This document shows positions 40,030 to 49,218 of a DNA stretch of 64,000 bases, piece after piece; within the stretch, counting starts at the first letter, position 1, and every line of letters begins with the position of its first letter. A model generated the notes under the pieces. That model ran no database searches and was not told the DNA's origin. It was given only the letters and a program-made list of their open reading frames with translations. The stretch is from NCEH01 sp040049195. Its GTDB lineage: Bacteria; Pseudomonadota; Alphaproteobacteria; Rhizobiales; Xanthobacteraceae. The position numbers were made by a program, and so were the translations under genes. The stretch is from assembly GCF_040049195.1 (NCBI RefSeq), contig NZ_JBDZDL010000002.1; one strand, given 5' to 3'.

Positions 40030-41706
40030 CTATTCCGCAGCCTGGAGGGCGGGGACAGCCGTTACGGTAACGGATGCGAGGATGTCTTCGATGCGCCCGG
40101 AGCAGGCGCCGCAGCCTCCGGATGCGTGTGTGTGGGTTCGCACACCCTCGACGTCGAACAGCCCGTGGGCCGCGATGGCATCCTCGATGGTGCCGAGATC
40201 GACCGACTTGCAATTGCAGATCTTCTTCGCCCGGCGGGCCGCCTCGGCGGCCACCGGGTCGGCCGCCAGCGCTGCGGCTTCCGCATCCATCTGGGCCATG
40301 GCGACAGCCTGCCAATTGGTGCCGGCCACTTCCCACGGCGCCGCCTTGCGCACCTCTTCCCAAACCGGATTGTAGAGCGCCTTGTCGATCTCCTCGACCA
40401 GCTTCACCATGCCCACATAGCCCATATAAGCGTGGTGGCGCTCCTGGTTGATGTCGAGCCAGGGCATGGACGCCTTGAGCGCGATGAATTGCGAGCGCCC
40501 GCCCGAGAGCATGATGTCCGCCTTCGCGTCCTTCAGCATCTTGTACATTTCGCGTGGCGTCATGTCGTCGATCATGTGGGCGTCCTGGCCCATCAATTCC
40601 TTGATGCGTTCCTTGTCTTCCTTGGTGGATTTCTTGACGCTGGTGCCCACCAGTTCCAGGCCGGCTTCCTGCAGCGCGGCCACGACAGACCAGGATTTCA
40701 CCCCGCCTGTTATGAGCAGCACTTTCTTGCCTTTGAAGCGGGGCTTGTACTTCGCAATCGCCGCCCAGGCTTTGGCCTCCTCGCGGGCGATCACCGCCTC
40801 GGTCCGCTCCATCAGCTCCGCCGGCGCGCCGCGCTCGATCAGCATGCGAGCGATCTCCCGCAAGGAATCGCTGGAATCCTCGATGCCGTAAAAGGAGCCT
40901 TCGAAGAAGGGGATGCCGTAGCGCTCCTCCATCTTGCGGGCGACATTGATCATGGCCTTGGAGCACACCATCATCGCCGCTTTGGCGCGATGGGAATAGG
41001 CGACTTCCTTGTAGCGCCCGTCACCGGAGATGGACGAGAAGATGCGGATGCCCAATTCGTCCAGCAGCGGCTTCACCTGCCACAATTCGCCGGCCAGATT
41101 GTATTCGCCGATGATGTTCAGGTCATAAGGGGTGGTGTATTCGGGTTCCTCGGTGCCGATCACATGCTCCAGCAGGGCTTCACCCGCGAGCTTGTTGCCG
41201 AGATTCTTGGGGCCGACGAAGCCGGGCGAATTCACCGGAATGACCGGTTTGCCGAACTTCTCCTTTGCGGCCTTGCACACCGCATTGATATCGTCGCCGA
41301 TCATGGCCGGGACGCAGGTCTGATAGACGAACACGGCCGGGGGATCGTACTTCTCGATGATCTCGCGGATCGCCTTGAACAGGCGCTTCTCGCCGCCGAA
41401 CACGACATCGGTCTCGTTGATGTCGGTGGTGAAGCCGGTGCGCCAGATATTCGAGCCGGAGGATTTGGCGCCGCGATTGTCCCAGCTATTACCTTCGCAG
41501 GCGATCGGACCGTGGATGAGATGGGCGACGTCGGTCAGCGGCTGGAGCGCGATCTTGGCGCCGTCGAAGGCGCAGCCGCCGGCCGCTCCGCCGGGCTGCA
41601 GCTGCTTGGTGCAGCCTTTCTTGCGCTCGGCCTCGGACTTGTTGGCATTCTTGCCGCAGCCCGGCTCGTTGAAAACGTCCTGGATCGTGGCCGATAACGA
41701 CGACAT
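40030..41706 (-). CDS. nifE: NifE FeMo-co scaffold subunit with C-terminal BFD-like domain
   Basis: 558 residues. The NifD-like body has the scaffold cysteines (GGAAGGCAFDGAK, GPIACEGNSWDNRG). From about 490 on it extends with a Bfd/NifU-type [2Fe-2S] module: CNCKSVDLGTIEDAI ... GGCGACSGRIEDIL, four cysteines in CxC...CxxC order. Long NifE with such a tail is seen in some alphaproteobacteria. ATG 41706 has AGGAG upstream. First gene behind the nifK/nifE hairpin. Confidence 0.95.
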   Translation of the reverse strand: MSSLSATIQDVFNEPGCGKNANKSEAERKKGCTKQLQPGGAAGGCAFDGAKIALQPLTDVAHLIHGPIACEGNSWDNRGAKSSGSNIWRTGFTTDINETDVVFGGEKRLFKAIREIIEKYDPPAVFVYQTCVPAMIGDDINAVCKAAKEKFGKPVIPVNSPGFVGPKNLGNKLAGEALLEHVIGTEEPEYTTPYDLNIIGEYNLAGELWQVKPLLDELGIRIFSSISGDGRYKEVAYSHRAKAAMMVCSKAMINVARKMEERYGIPFFEGSFYGIEDSSDSLREIARMLIERGAPAELMERTEAVIAREEAKAWAAIAKYKPRFKGKKVLLITGGVKSWSVVAALQEAGLELVGTSVKKSTKEDKERIKELMGQDAHMIDDMTPREMYKMLKDAKADIMLSGGRSQFIALKASMPWLDINQERHHAYMGYVGMVKLVEEIDKALYNPVWEEVRKAAPWEVAGTNWQAVAMAQMDAEAAALAADPVAAEAARRAKKICNCKSVDLGTIEDAIAAHGLFDVEGVRTHTHASGGCGACSGRIEDILASVTVTAVPALQAAE

Positions 41707-41780
41707 GCGCATCTCCTATCCATGGAACGGGTGGTGAAATGAATGAAGCAAATCGGGTGGTGAATACTTTCATGGATGCG

Positions 41781-41806
41781 CCCCACCGCCCTGTCGGGTG
41801 GTGGGG
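41781..41806 (-). other. stem-loop between nifK and nifE
   Basis: Eleven-bp stem (41781-41791 / 41796-41806, one G-T wobble) with a 4-nt loop, 20 bases past nifK. No T-run; likely mRNA stabiliser or processing element between nifK and nifE. Confidence 0.6.
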
Positions 41807-41826
41807 CAGGCTTGCGAAAGCGACGA

Positions 41827-43386
41827 TCAGCGAATGATGTCGAAGCTGTAGTCGGTCTTCGAGGGAACGTTCGTGTTCTTGTCGATTTCGTCGAAGATCT
41901 TGTCGAGGATCCACACCAGGACGTTCATACCGCCCTGATAGCCCCACACCGGATAGCGATGGTGGTGGTGGCGATCGAAGATCGGGAAGCCGATGCGGAT
42001 CAGCGGGGTACCCGTGTCGCGCTCAAGATACTTGCCGTAGGTGTTGCCGATCAGGAAATCCACCGGATCCGTGAACAGCAGCGAGCGCATGTGCCAGAGA
42101 TCCTTGCCGGGATAGACATGGCAGTTTTGGCCGAAGGGCGAGGAGTCGAATAGAGCCTGGACCTTTTCCGCCCACTGTTTGCTGCCGTTGGTAGCCAGCA
42201 CGTGGGTGGGTTCGGCGCCGAGTTCCAGCAGGAACGCGGCGAGGCCGAGGCAGAGGTCGGGATCGCCGTAGATGGCGAACTTCTTGCCGTGGATATGCGC
42301 GCTGGAATCGGCGATGGCATCCACCAGGCGACCGCGCTCGCGCGCCAGCTCCTCGGGGATTTCCTTGCCGATGAGGCGGGACACAGCCATCAGGAAGGCG
42401 TCGGTGCCGGCCACCCCGATCGGATGGTTGAAGGCGACCACTTCCTGGCCATGGGATTCGATGAAGGGCAGGGTCTTCTCGGTGCAGTATTCCTGCATCG
42501 AGATGGTGGCCTTGGCGTGGAGCGCGTTGGCGGCCTCCTCCAGCGTGGTGCCGCCGTCATACATGCGGAACTCACCGTCGGTGGGGGTGTCCCACACGTC
42601 GCTATTGTCGCCGAGGATGGTGTAGTCGGCGCCCATGATGCCGAGCAGGCGCTTCACTTCACGCAGGTTGCCGACGGTATAGCCGTCGAAGCCCCCGATG
42701 AAGTTGATCTTCTCGTTCGGCACCCGTTCCAGCACCGGCGCGGTGCGGGCCTTGCCGTCCCAGAAATGCTCGAAGATGCCCTTCATGACATTGTCGTAGC
42801 CGGTAACGTGGCTGCCGACGAAGGCCGGAGTGTGGGCGAAGGGCACATCGTAATCGGCCGGAACCGAGCCCTTTTCCTTGGCCGTCTTGATGAAGGCATT
42901 GAGGTCGTCGCCGATGACTTCCGCCATGCAGGTGGTGGAGACGGAGATCATCTTCGGCTTGTACATCGCATAGGTATTCGCGAGGCCGTCGATCATGTTG
43001 TTGAGGCCGCCGAACACCGCCGCGTCTTCCGTCATGGACGAGGAGACGCAGGAGCTGGGCTCCTTGAAGTGACGGGAGAAATGGCTGCGATAATAGGCAA
43101 CGCAGCCCTGCGAACCGTGCACGAAGGGGATGGTTCCCTCGAACCCGACCGCGGCGAATACCGCGCCGAGCGGCTGGCAGGCCTTGGCGGGGTTCACGGT
43201 GAGCGCTTCGCGGGCGAAGTTCTTCTCGCGATACTCAGGTGTCTTGGCCCATTCCCGAACGCGCTCCACTTCGGCCGGATCGCGTGGGTTCTCGAACATC
43301 TTCTTCTTGTTCGCCAGCATCTGCTGGTATTCCGGGCCGCGGAACAGCTCGAGATGATCGAGCACGTGATCGGCATTTTGAGTCAT
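41827..43386 (-). CDS. nifK: NifK, MoFe protein beta subunit
   Basis: 519 residues. P-cluster ligands are present: Cys70 (PAKACQPLG), Cys95 (HGSQGCVAYYR) and Cys153 (SVSTTCMAEVIGDD), plus the SSCVSSSMTEDAAVFGG segment. Forms the alpha2beta2 dinitrogenase with NifD. Its 5' region is preceded by a 36-base hairpin after nifD. Confidence 0.97.
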   Translation of the reverse strand: MTQNADHVLDHLELFRGPEYQQMLANKKKMFENPRDPAEVERVREWAKTPEYREKNFAREALTVNPAKACQPLGAVFAAVGFEGTIPFVHGSQGCVAYYRSHFSRHFKEPSSCVSSSMTEDAAVFGGLNNMIDGLANTYAMYKPKMISVSTTCMAEVIGDDLNAFIKTAKEKGSVPADYDVPFAHTPAFVGSHVTGYDNVMKGIFEHFWDGKARTAPVLERVPNEKINFIGGFDGYTVGNLREVKRLLGIMGADYTILGDNSDVWDTPTDGEFRMYDGGTTLEEAANALHAKATISMQEYCTEKTLPFIESHGQEVVAFNHPIGVAGTDAFLMAVSRLIGKEIPEELARERGRLVDAIADSSAHIHGKKFAIYGDPDLCLGLAAFLLELGAEPTHVLATNGSKQWAEKVQALFDSSPFGQNCHVYPGKDLWHMRSLLFTDPVDFLIGNTYGKYLERDTGTPLIRIGFPIFDRHHHHRYPVWGYQGGMNVLVWILDKIFDEIDKNTNVPSKTDYSFDIIR

Positions 43387-43421
43387 GGTGATGTCCTCTT
43401 GAATGTCATGTCCCGAGCTGG

Positions 43422-43457
43422 CGTCCCGGCCGATCCCACGAAGGAACGGCCGGGACG
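43422..43457 (-). other. stem-loop between nifD and nifK
   Basis: Perfect 11-bp arms (43422-43432 / 43447-43457) with a 14-nt loop in the 79-base nifD-nifK gap. No T-run follows. Confidence 0.65.
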
Positions 43458-43465
43458 GCGTGAGG

Positions 43466-44968
43466 CTATTCCGCTGCCATCAGGGTGGGCTTGGGCACCG
43501 CTTTCCAGGGCGCCTTCGTCATCTTCCAGACGGGGGAATTGATGGCCATGTCCATGTCGCGCGCGAAGATCGCGAAACCGTCGTAGCCGTGGTAGGGGCC
43601 GGAATAGTCCCAGGAGTGCATCTGGCGGAACGGCACGCCCATCTTCTGGAAGACGTACTTTTCCTTGATGCCCGAGCCGACCAGATCCGGCTGGATCTTT
43701 TCGACAAACTTCTCGAACTCGTAGCCGGTCACGTCGTCATAGATCAGCGTGCCGTCCTTCACGTAGTGCTGGGCGGTGCGCTGATAGTCGTCGTTATGGC
43801 CAAACTCATAGCCGGTGCCGACGACTTCCATGCCGAGGTCCTCGTAGGCGCCGATGACGTGACGCGGGCGAAGGCCGCCGACGAACAGCATCACGGTCTT
43901 GCCCTCGAGGCGGGGGCGATACTTCGCAATCACCGCGTCCATCAGAGGCTGGTACTTGGCGATCACGCGCTCGGCACCCTCCTTGATTTTGTCGTCGAAA
44001 TAGCTGGCAATCTTGCGCAGCGATTCCGCGATCTTGGACGGGCCGAAGAAGTTGTATTCGCACCAAGGAATACCGTACTTTTCTTCCATATGGCGCGAGA
44101 TGTAGTTCATCGAGCGGTAGCAGTGCAGAACGTTGAGCTTGGCCTTGGGCGTAGCCTCAAGCTCCGCCAGCGAGCCGTCGCCCGACCATTGGGCGATCAC
44201 GCGCAGGCCCATTTCCTCGAGCAGGATACGCGAGGACCAGGCGTCGCCGCCGATGTTGTAGTCGCCGATGATGGCGACGTCGTAGGCCGTCGGCTCGAAA
44301 CGCGGCGTGGCGTCGGCCGGGATCTTGTCGAACACCCAGTCCCGGATCGCGTCGTTGGCGATGTGGTGGCCGAGCGACTGAGACACGCCGCGGAAGCCTT
44401 CGCAGCGGACCGGAACGATGGTCTTGCCTTCATATTCCTTCGACTTGGCCTTGGAGACCGCCTCGATGTCGTCGCCGATCAGGCCGATCGGGCATTCCGA
44501 CTGAACGGTAATACCGTTGTTCAGCGGGAACAGTTCCTGGATTTCGTCCATGATCTTGGCGAGCTTCTTGTCGCCGCCGAAGACGATGTCCTTTTCCTGG
44601 AAATCGGAGGTGAACTGCATCGTCACGAAGGTATCGATGCCAGTCGTTCCGATGTAATAATTGCGGCGCGCGGCCCACGAATATTGACCGCAGCCGACCG
44701 GGCCGTGGCTGATGTGGATCATGTCCTTGATCGGACCCCAGACCACGCCCTTCGAGCCGGCATAGGCGCAGCCGCGGATGGTCATCACGCCGGGAACCGA
44801 CTTCAGATTGGACTTCACGCCGCAGTCGGATTTGCCAGATTCATGGACATTGAGGTGCTTGGCGCGCCTCTTGGCCGTCTTCTCGGGATAGACCTGAAGG
44901 ACTTCCGAGATCAGTTCCTTGTTGCGAGCTTTGATTTCTTCAATGCTCTGCGTCTTTGCCAGGCTCAT
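43466..44968 (-). CDS. nifD: NifD, MoFe protein alpha subunit
   Basis: 500 residues. Ligands are intact: P-cluster Cys67 (RGCAYAGSKG), Cys93 (GPVGCGQYSW), Cys159 (SECPIGLIGDD); FeMo-co Cys283 (LHCYRSMNY) and His451 (MHSWDYSGP). Q/H residues near the cofactor (SHGPVGCGQ) are usual for Mo-nitrogenase, not VnfD/AnfD. Directly after nifH2 with a hairpin between. Confidence 0.97.
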   Translation of the reverse strand: MSLAKTQSIEEIKARNKELISEVLQVYPEKTAKRRAKHLNVHESGKSDCGVKSNLKSVPGVMTIRGCAYAGSKGVVWGPIKDMIHISHGPVGCGQYSWAARRNYYIGTTGIDTFVTMQFTSDFQEKDIVFGGDKKLAKIMDEIQELFPLNNGITVQSECPIGLIGDDIEAVSKAKSKEYEGKTIVPVRCEGFRGVSQSLGHHIANDAIRDWVFDKIPADATPRFEPTAYDVAIIGDYNIGGDAWSSRILLEEMGLRVIAQWSGDGSLAELEATPKAKLNVLHCYRSMNYISRHMEEKYGIPWCEYNFFGPSKIAESLRKIASYFDDKIKEGAERVIAKYQPLMDAVIAKYRPRLEGKTVMLFVGGLRPRHVIGAYEDLGMEVVGTGYEFGHNDDYQRTAQHYVKDGTLIYDDVTGYEFEKFVEKIQPDLVGSGIKEKYVFQKMGVPFRQMHSWDYSGPYHGYDGFAIFARDMDMAINSPVWKMTKAPWKAVPKPTLMAAE

Positions 44969-45008
44969 TTCGCTATCCTCGCTTAACCCCAGTTTTCGTG
45001 GCGGAAAA

Positions 45009-45033
45009 CCAGCCCCTCACGAGAAGGGGCTGG
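45009..45033 (-). other. stem-loop between nifH2 and nifD
   Basis: Nine-bp stem (45009-45017 / 45025-45033) with a 7-nt loop in the 84-base nifH-nifD gap; without a long T-run. A hairpin here is known to raise nifH message levels over nifDK in other diazotrophs. Confidence 0.65.
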
Positions 45034-45049
45034 GATTTGCTTTGAAAAA

Positions 45050-45943
45050 GCCTCAGGCGGACATTGCTGCGAGTTCGGCGGCGGTCTTGCCGACGACGCT
45101 CTCGTCCACGGCCTTCATGATGCCGTGCTCCATGAGCATGTCTTCCAGCTCGTCCATGGTGATCGGGGTTGGGATGATGCCCTTGCCGCCGTTCGCATGG
45201 ATCTTGTTCGCCAGCGAGCGATAATGGCCCGCCTGAACCGAGTCGGGAGCGTATTCGAGCACGGTCATGCGGCGCAGCTCGGCGTGCTGCACGATGTTGT
45301 CGCGCGGCACGAAGTAGATCAGCTGCGTGCCGAGCTTCTTCGCCATGGCTTCCGCCAGTTCCAGCTCCTTGTCGGTCTGGCGCTCGTTGCAGACGAGCCC
45401 GCCCAACCGCACGCCGCCGGAATTGGCGTATTTGAGAATGCCCTTGGAGATGTTGTTGGCCGCATACATGGCCATCATCTCGCCGGACATGACGATGTAG
45501 ATTTCCTGCGCCTTGTTCTCGCGGATGGGCATGGCGAAGCCGCCGCACACCACGTCGCCGAGCACGTCGTAGGAGACGTAGTCGATGTCCTCGTAGGCGC
45601 CGTTCTCCTCCAGGAAGTTGATGGAGGTGATGACGCCGCGGCCGGCGCAGCCGACGCCGGGCTCGGGACCGCCGGATTCCACGCACCGGATGTCGCGGTA
45701 GCCGACCTTCATCACTTCTTCGAGTTCCAGGTCCTCGACGCTGCCGGCCGCGGCCGCCAGGCTGAGGATGGTGTCCTGCGCCTTGGCGTGCAGGATCAGA
45801 CGCGTGGAATCCGCCTTGGGATCGCAGCCGACGATGAGGATCTTGTGCCCCATCTCGGCCAGCGCCGCGAGCGTATTCTGGGAGGTCGTCGACTTGCCGA
45901 TCCCTCCCTTACCGTAAAATGCGATTTGTCGTAGTGACGACAT
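45050..45943. repeat. 894-bp identical repeat, copy B (nifH)
   Basis: Base-for-base the same as 6234-7127, while the flanks differ completely. Both copies point the same way (minus strand), 38.8 kb apart. Confidence 0.97.
45053..45943 (-). CDS. nifH: NifH nitrogenase iron protein, copy 2
   Basis: 296 residues, identical in protein and DNA to copy 1. This copy heads the nifHDKENX operon and therefore is the stoichiometric partner of NifDK. Its own upstream region (different from copy 1) has a perfect sigma54 promoter and NifA box. Confidence 0.97.
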   Translation of the reverse strand: MSSLRQIAFYGKGGIGKSTTSQNTLAALAEMGHKILIVGCDPKADSTRLILHAKAQDTILSLAAAAGSVEDLELEEVMKVGYRDIRCVESGGPEPGVGCAGRGVITSINFLEENGAYEDIDYVSYDVLGDVVCGGFAMPIRENKAQEIYIVMSGEMMAMYAANNISKGILKYANSGGVRLGGLVCNERQTDKELELAEAMAKKLGTQLIYFVPRDNIVQHAELRRMTVLEYAPDSVQAGHYRSLANKIHANGGKGIIPTPITMDELEDMLMEHGIMKAVDESVVGKTAAELAAMSA

Positions 45944-46098
45944 TTGCTTCTCCTGCGAACTGGTTGCAGCGTCACGCCGATGCGTGATCTGCTCGTTTCC
46001 GAACTCGTCAGCCCTGCTTCGCGGAACGGAGGCGGACTTTGCTTGTCCAGGTCATCGGCAGAAGCCAGCAACCAATCGCCGTGCGCTGATTGGATTTT

Positions 46099-46113
46099 GC
46101 AACTCCTGTGCCA
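46099..46113 (-). promoter_or_regulatory. sigma54 promoter of nifHDKENX
   Basis: Minus-strand TGGCACAGGAGTTGC, perfect -24/-12, 156 bases before nifH2. The 45944-46606 region holds this, its NifA box, and the rightward promoter with two NifA boxes; I see no gene in it. Confidence 0.93.
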
Positions 46114-46182
46114 GCACTAATCCGCTTGTAAAAGATCAATGAAAACAGATAGATGTTCGGAAAGTGGAAGGTTTTTAAGAGT

Positions 46183-46198
46183 TGTTTCAAACCTGACA
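46183..46198. promoter_or_regulatory. NifA upstream activator site of nifHDK
   Basis: TGT-TTCAAACCTG-ACA, exact NifA box 70 bases upstream of the nifH2 -24/-12 element. Confidence 0.78.
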
Positions 46199-46445
46199 TC
46201 CCTGGAGATCAAACGACATCCTTGAATGTGCTGCGACGTGCTCGGGACCGCACGCGTCATAGAGTGGTGTTCGCTGACCCTCCGCGCCGATCTGCGGTTG
46301 GGGTCGGAGGGGACCCAGGATGCGACGAAGGGTGCATACGCGTGCCGCTGCGTGCCGCGCGTATGCATGCCGCGCATCGGATATGCTTCCCTTGCGGCGC
46401 CCGCCGGTGCCCCGCGCTCTGTTGAGCCGGGTCGGACATTCAGCC

Positions 46446-46480
46446 TGTCGCAGACGCGACACCCTGTCGGGCGCGCGACA
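46446..46480. promoter_or_regulatory. two NifA upstream activator sites of the suf operon
   Basis: Tandem exact boxes: TGT-CGCAGACGCG-ACA (46446-46461) and TGT-CGGGCGCGCG-ACA (46465-46480), 54-88 bases upstream of the sigma54 promoter at 46534. Two boxes 19 bases apart suggest strong, cooperative NifA activation. Confidence 0.85.
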
Positions 46481-46533
46481 GGGCCATTCGGTGTCGCATT
46501 GGAAAAACTCAAATAAATCAGCGCTTCGAGGGA

Positions 46534-46548
46534 TGGCACGGGGTTTGC
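46534..46548 (+). promoter_or_regulatory. sigma54 promoter of fdxN2-sufBCDS
   Basis: TGGCACGGGGTTTGC, a perfect -24/-12 element, 59 bases before the ferredoxin gene. Confidence 0.93.
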
Positions 46549-46606
46549 GTGAAGCCCTTTTGCGAGATGTCAGGTGACATCACACGCGCGCTCGGGAGTC
46601 ACGTAG

Positions 46607-46801
46607 ATGGCCTACAAGATCGTCGCCTCGCAATGCACTGTGTGCGGTGCATGCGAATTTGAATGCCCCAATGCGGCCATTCGCCTGAAGAACGACATGT
46701 ACATTATCGATCCCAAGAAATGCACCGAATGCGAGGGCAGCTTCGAGACCCCGCAGTGCGCCGCGGTCTGCCCCGTAGCGGATACGTGCGTTCCCGCCTG
46801 A
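46607..46801 (+). CDS. FdxN-like 2[4Fe-4S] ferredoxin heading the suf operon
   Basis: 64 residues: CTVCGACEFECP and CTECEGSFETPQCAAVCP. It is a paralogue of the FdxN in the nifB operon (24800-25024), shorter at the C-terminus. First gene of the NifA-controlled suf operon, 132 bases before sufB. It may donate electrons or serve as a target for SufBCD-made clusters. Confidence 0.93.
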   Translation: MAYKIVASQCTVCGACEFECPNAAIRLKNDMYIIDPKKCTECEGSFETPQCAAVCPVADTCVPA

Positions 46802-46933
46802 GCGGGATGGTGACGGGTCTGGTCGCCGAACGCACCAGGCTTGCGATGAACGGCGGCGCCGCCGATGGGGCCGCCAGGGTGGGCACTTAGGAAGTGCGTC
46901 GACACCGCTTGAAACCCTGAGGGGAGTGACCGA

Positions 46934-48415
46934 ATGGCCGCCGTACAAGAGACAGTCGAGCAGGTCCGCCGTATCGATGTCGAGCAATACAAGTACGGCT
47001 TCGTTACCGAGGTCGAATCCGAAAAGGCCCCGAAGGGTTTGTCGGAAGACATCGTGCGTTTCATCTCGGCGAAGAAGAACGAGCCGGACTGGATGCTGGA
47101 ATGGCGGCTGGCCGCCTACCGCCGCTGGCTCACAATGCGCGAGCCGGAATGGGCGCGTGTCTCCTATCCCAAGATCGACTATCAGGACCTCTATTATTAC
47201 TCCGCTCCGAAGAAGAAAAAGGAATTGGCCTCGCTCGACGAGGTGGATCCGGAAATCCTGAAAACGTACGAAAAGCTCGGTATTCCCCTCCGCGAGCAGG
47301 AACTGCTCGCCGGCGTGGTGCGACCTGAGGGCGAGCGGCGCATCGCGGTGGACGCGGTGTTCGATTCCGTCTCGGTCGCCACCACGTTCCAGAAGGAGCT
47401 GCAGGAAGCCGGCGTGATCTTTATGCCGATTTCCGAAGCCTTGCGCGAATATCCGGATCTCGTGAAGAAGTATCTCGGAAGCGTCGTTCCGACTTCGGAC
47501 AATTACTTCGCAACCCTCAACTCGGCAGTGTTTTCAGACGGCTCCTTCGTCTATGTGCCCGAGGGGGTGCGCTGCCCGATGGAATTGTCCACCTATTTCC
47601 GCATCAACGAGCGGAACACGGGACAGTTCGAGCGTACGCTGATTATCGCCGACAAGGGCGCCTATGTGAGCTATCTGGAAGGCTGCACCGCGCCCCAGCG
47701 GGATGAAAATCAGCTCCACGCTGCCGTGGTCGAACTGGTCGCCATGGATGACGCCGAAATCAAGTATTCGACCGTCCAGAACTGGTATCCGGGGAATTCG
47801 GAGGGCGTTGGCGGCATCTACAATTTCGTTACCAAGCGCGGCGATTGCCGGGGTGATAATTCGAAGATCTCCTGGACGCAGGTCGAAACAGGTTCCGCCA
47901 TTACCTGGAAGTATCCGAGCTGCATTCTGCGTGGCGACAATTCCAGCGGTGAGTTCTATTCCATCGCCATTTCCAACGGCCACCAACAGGTGGACAGCGG
48001 CACGAAGATGATCCATCTCGGCAAGAACACGTCGAGCCGTATCATCTCCAAGGGCATCGCGGCGGGCGTGTCGCAGAATACCTATCGCGGTCAGGTTACG
48101 GCGCATCGCAAAGCAGCCGGCGCACGCAATTTCACCGCCTGCGACTCGCTGCTGATCGGCGATATGTGCGGTGCCCACACCGTACCCTATATCGAGGCGC
48201 GCAATCCGACAGCCGTGTTCGAGCATGAGGCGACCACCTCGAAGATCTCCGAAGATGTGCTGTTCTACTGCATCCAGCGCGGTCTTTCGCAGGAAGAAGC
48301 GGTCGGATTGGTTGTGAATGGCTTCGTGAAGGACGTGCTCCAGCAGCTCCCCATGGAGTTTGCCGTGGAGGCGCAGAAGCTCATCTCGATCTCACTCGAA
48401 GGCAGCGTCGGTTAG
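46934..48415 (+). CDS. sufB: SufB Fe-S scaffold
   Basis: 493-residue SufB: long N-terminal helical part (EPDWMLEWRLAAYRRW), then the beta-helix core (NWYPGNSEGVGGIYNFVTKRG, VTAHRKAAGARNFTACDS) and the C-terminal cluster-assembly region (TAVFEHEATTSKISEDVLFY). Acts with SufC and SufD as the SufBC2D scaffold that builds Fe-S clusters. Here the set is under nif control. Confidence 0.96.
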   Translation: MAAVQETVEQVRRIDVEQYKYGFVTEVESEKAPKGLSEDIVRFISAKKNEPDWMLEWRLAAYRRWLTMREPEWARVSYPKIDYQDLYYYSAPKKKKELASLDEVDPEILKTYEKLGIPLREQELLAGVVRPEGERRIAVDAVFDSVSVATTFQKELQEAGVIFMPISEALREYPDLVKKYLGSVVPTSDNYFATLNSAVFSDGSFVYVPEGVRCPMELSTYFRINERNTGQFERTLIIADKGAYVSYLEGCTAPQRDENQLHAAVVELVAMDDAEIKYSTVQNWYPGNSEGVGGIYNFVTKRGDCRGDNSKISWTQVETGSAITWKYPSCILRGDNSSGEFYSIAISNGHQQVDSGTKMIHLGKNTSSRIISKGIAAGVSQNTYRGQVTAHRKAAGARNFTACDSLLIGDMCGAHTVPYIEARNPTAVFEHEATTSKISEDVLFYCIQRGLSQEEAVGLVVNGFVKDVLQQLPMEFAVEAQKLISISLEGSVG

Positions 48416-48454
48416 GCGCACAGGCACGAAACCCGCACAGGATAGGAATTGGCG

Positions 48455-49213
48455 ATGACTGCGCTTCTGGAAATCCGCGACCTTCGCGCCGAGATCGGCG
48501 GGCGGAAGATCCTCAATGGCCTCGACCTGACCGTCAACAAGGGCGAGATTCACGCCATCATGGGGCCGAACGGGGCCGGAAAATCCACGCTGTCCTATGT
48601 GCTCGCCGGCAAGCCCGGCTATGAGATCACCGGCGGGCAGGTGCTGTTCAACGGCGAGGATCTGTTCGAGATGTCGCCGGACGAGCGCGCCGCCAAGGGC
48701 GTGTTCCTGGCCTTCCAGTATCCGCTGGAAATTCCAGGCGTCGCGACGCTCACCTTCCTGCGCGCTGCGCTCAACGCTCAACGCAAGAAGCGCGGCGAGG
48801 AGGAGTTGTCGTCGCCGGACTTGCTGAAGCGCGTGCGCGAATTGGCGAAGAAGCTCGGCATCGACCCTGAGATGCTCCGCCGGCCGCTGAATGTCGGATT
48901 CTCCGGCGGCGAAAAGAAGCGCAACGAGACGCTCCAGATGGCACTTCTGGAACCAAAATTGTGCGTTCTGGATGAGACCGATTCCGGGCTCGACATTGAT
49001 GCGCTGAAGGTGGTGGCCAATGGTGTCAACCAGCTGCGCTCGGCTGAGCGGGGCATGATTGTCATCACCCATTACCAGCGGCTGCTCAACTATATCGTGC
49101 CGGACGTCGTGCATGTTCTCGCAGCGGGGCGGATCGTCGAGACCGGAGGCAAGGACCTTGCCCTGCAGCTCGAAGCCACCGGCTATGCCCAATACCAGAA
49201 CGAGGCGGCGTGA
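48455..49213 (+). CDS. sufC: SufC ATPase
   Basis: 252 residues: Walker A GPNGAGKST (about 35-43), Q-loop AFQYPLEIPG, ABC signature FSGGEKKRNE (about 150) and Walker B LCVLDETDSGLD. Energises SufBC2D. ATG 48455 with AGGA upstream; 40 bases after sufB. Confidence 0.96.
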   Translation: MTALLEIRDLRAEIGGRKILNGLDLTVNKGEIHAIMGPNGAGKSTLSYVLAGKPGYEITGGQVLFNGEDLFEMSPDERAAKGVFLAFQYPLEIPGVATLTFLRAALNAQRKKRGEEELSSPDLLKRVRELAKKLGIDPEMLRRPLNVGFSGGEKKRNETLQMALLEPKLCVLDETDSGLDIDALKVVANGVNQLRSAERGMIVITHYQRLLNYIVPDVVHVLAAGRIVETGGKDLALQLEATGYAQYQNEAA

Positions 49214-49218
49214 CGGCC

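Noticed and set aside
38642..40966. 774-codon ORF over nifN
   Set aside because: The first 315 codons overlap nifE in another frame and translate to low-complexity Arg/Gly-rich sequence; the real nifN begins at ATG 40021.
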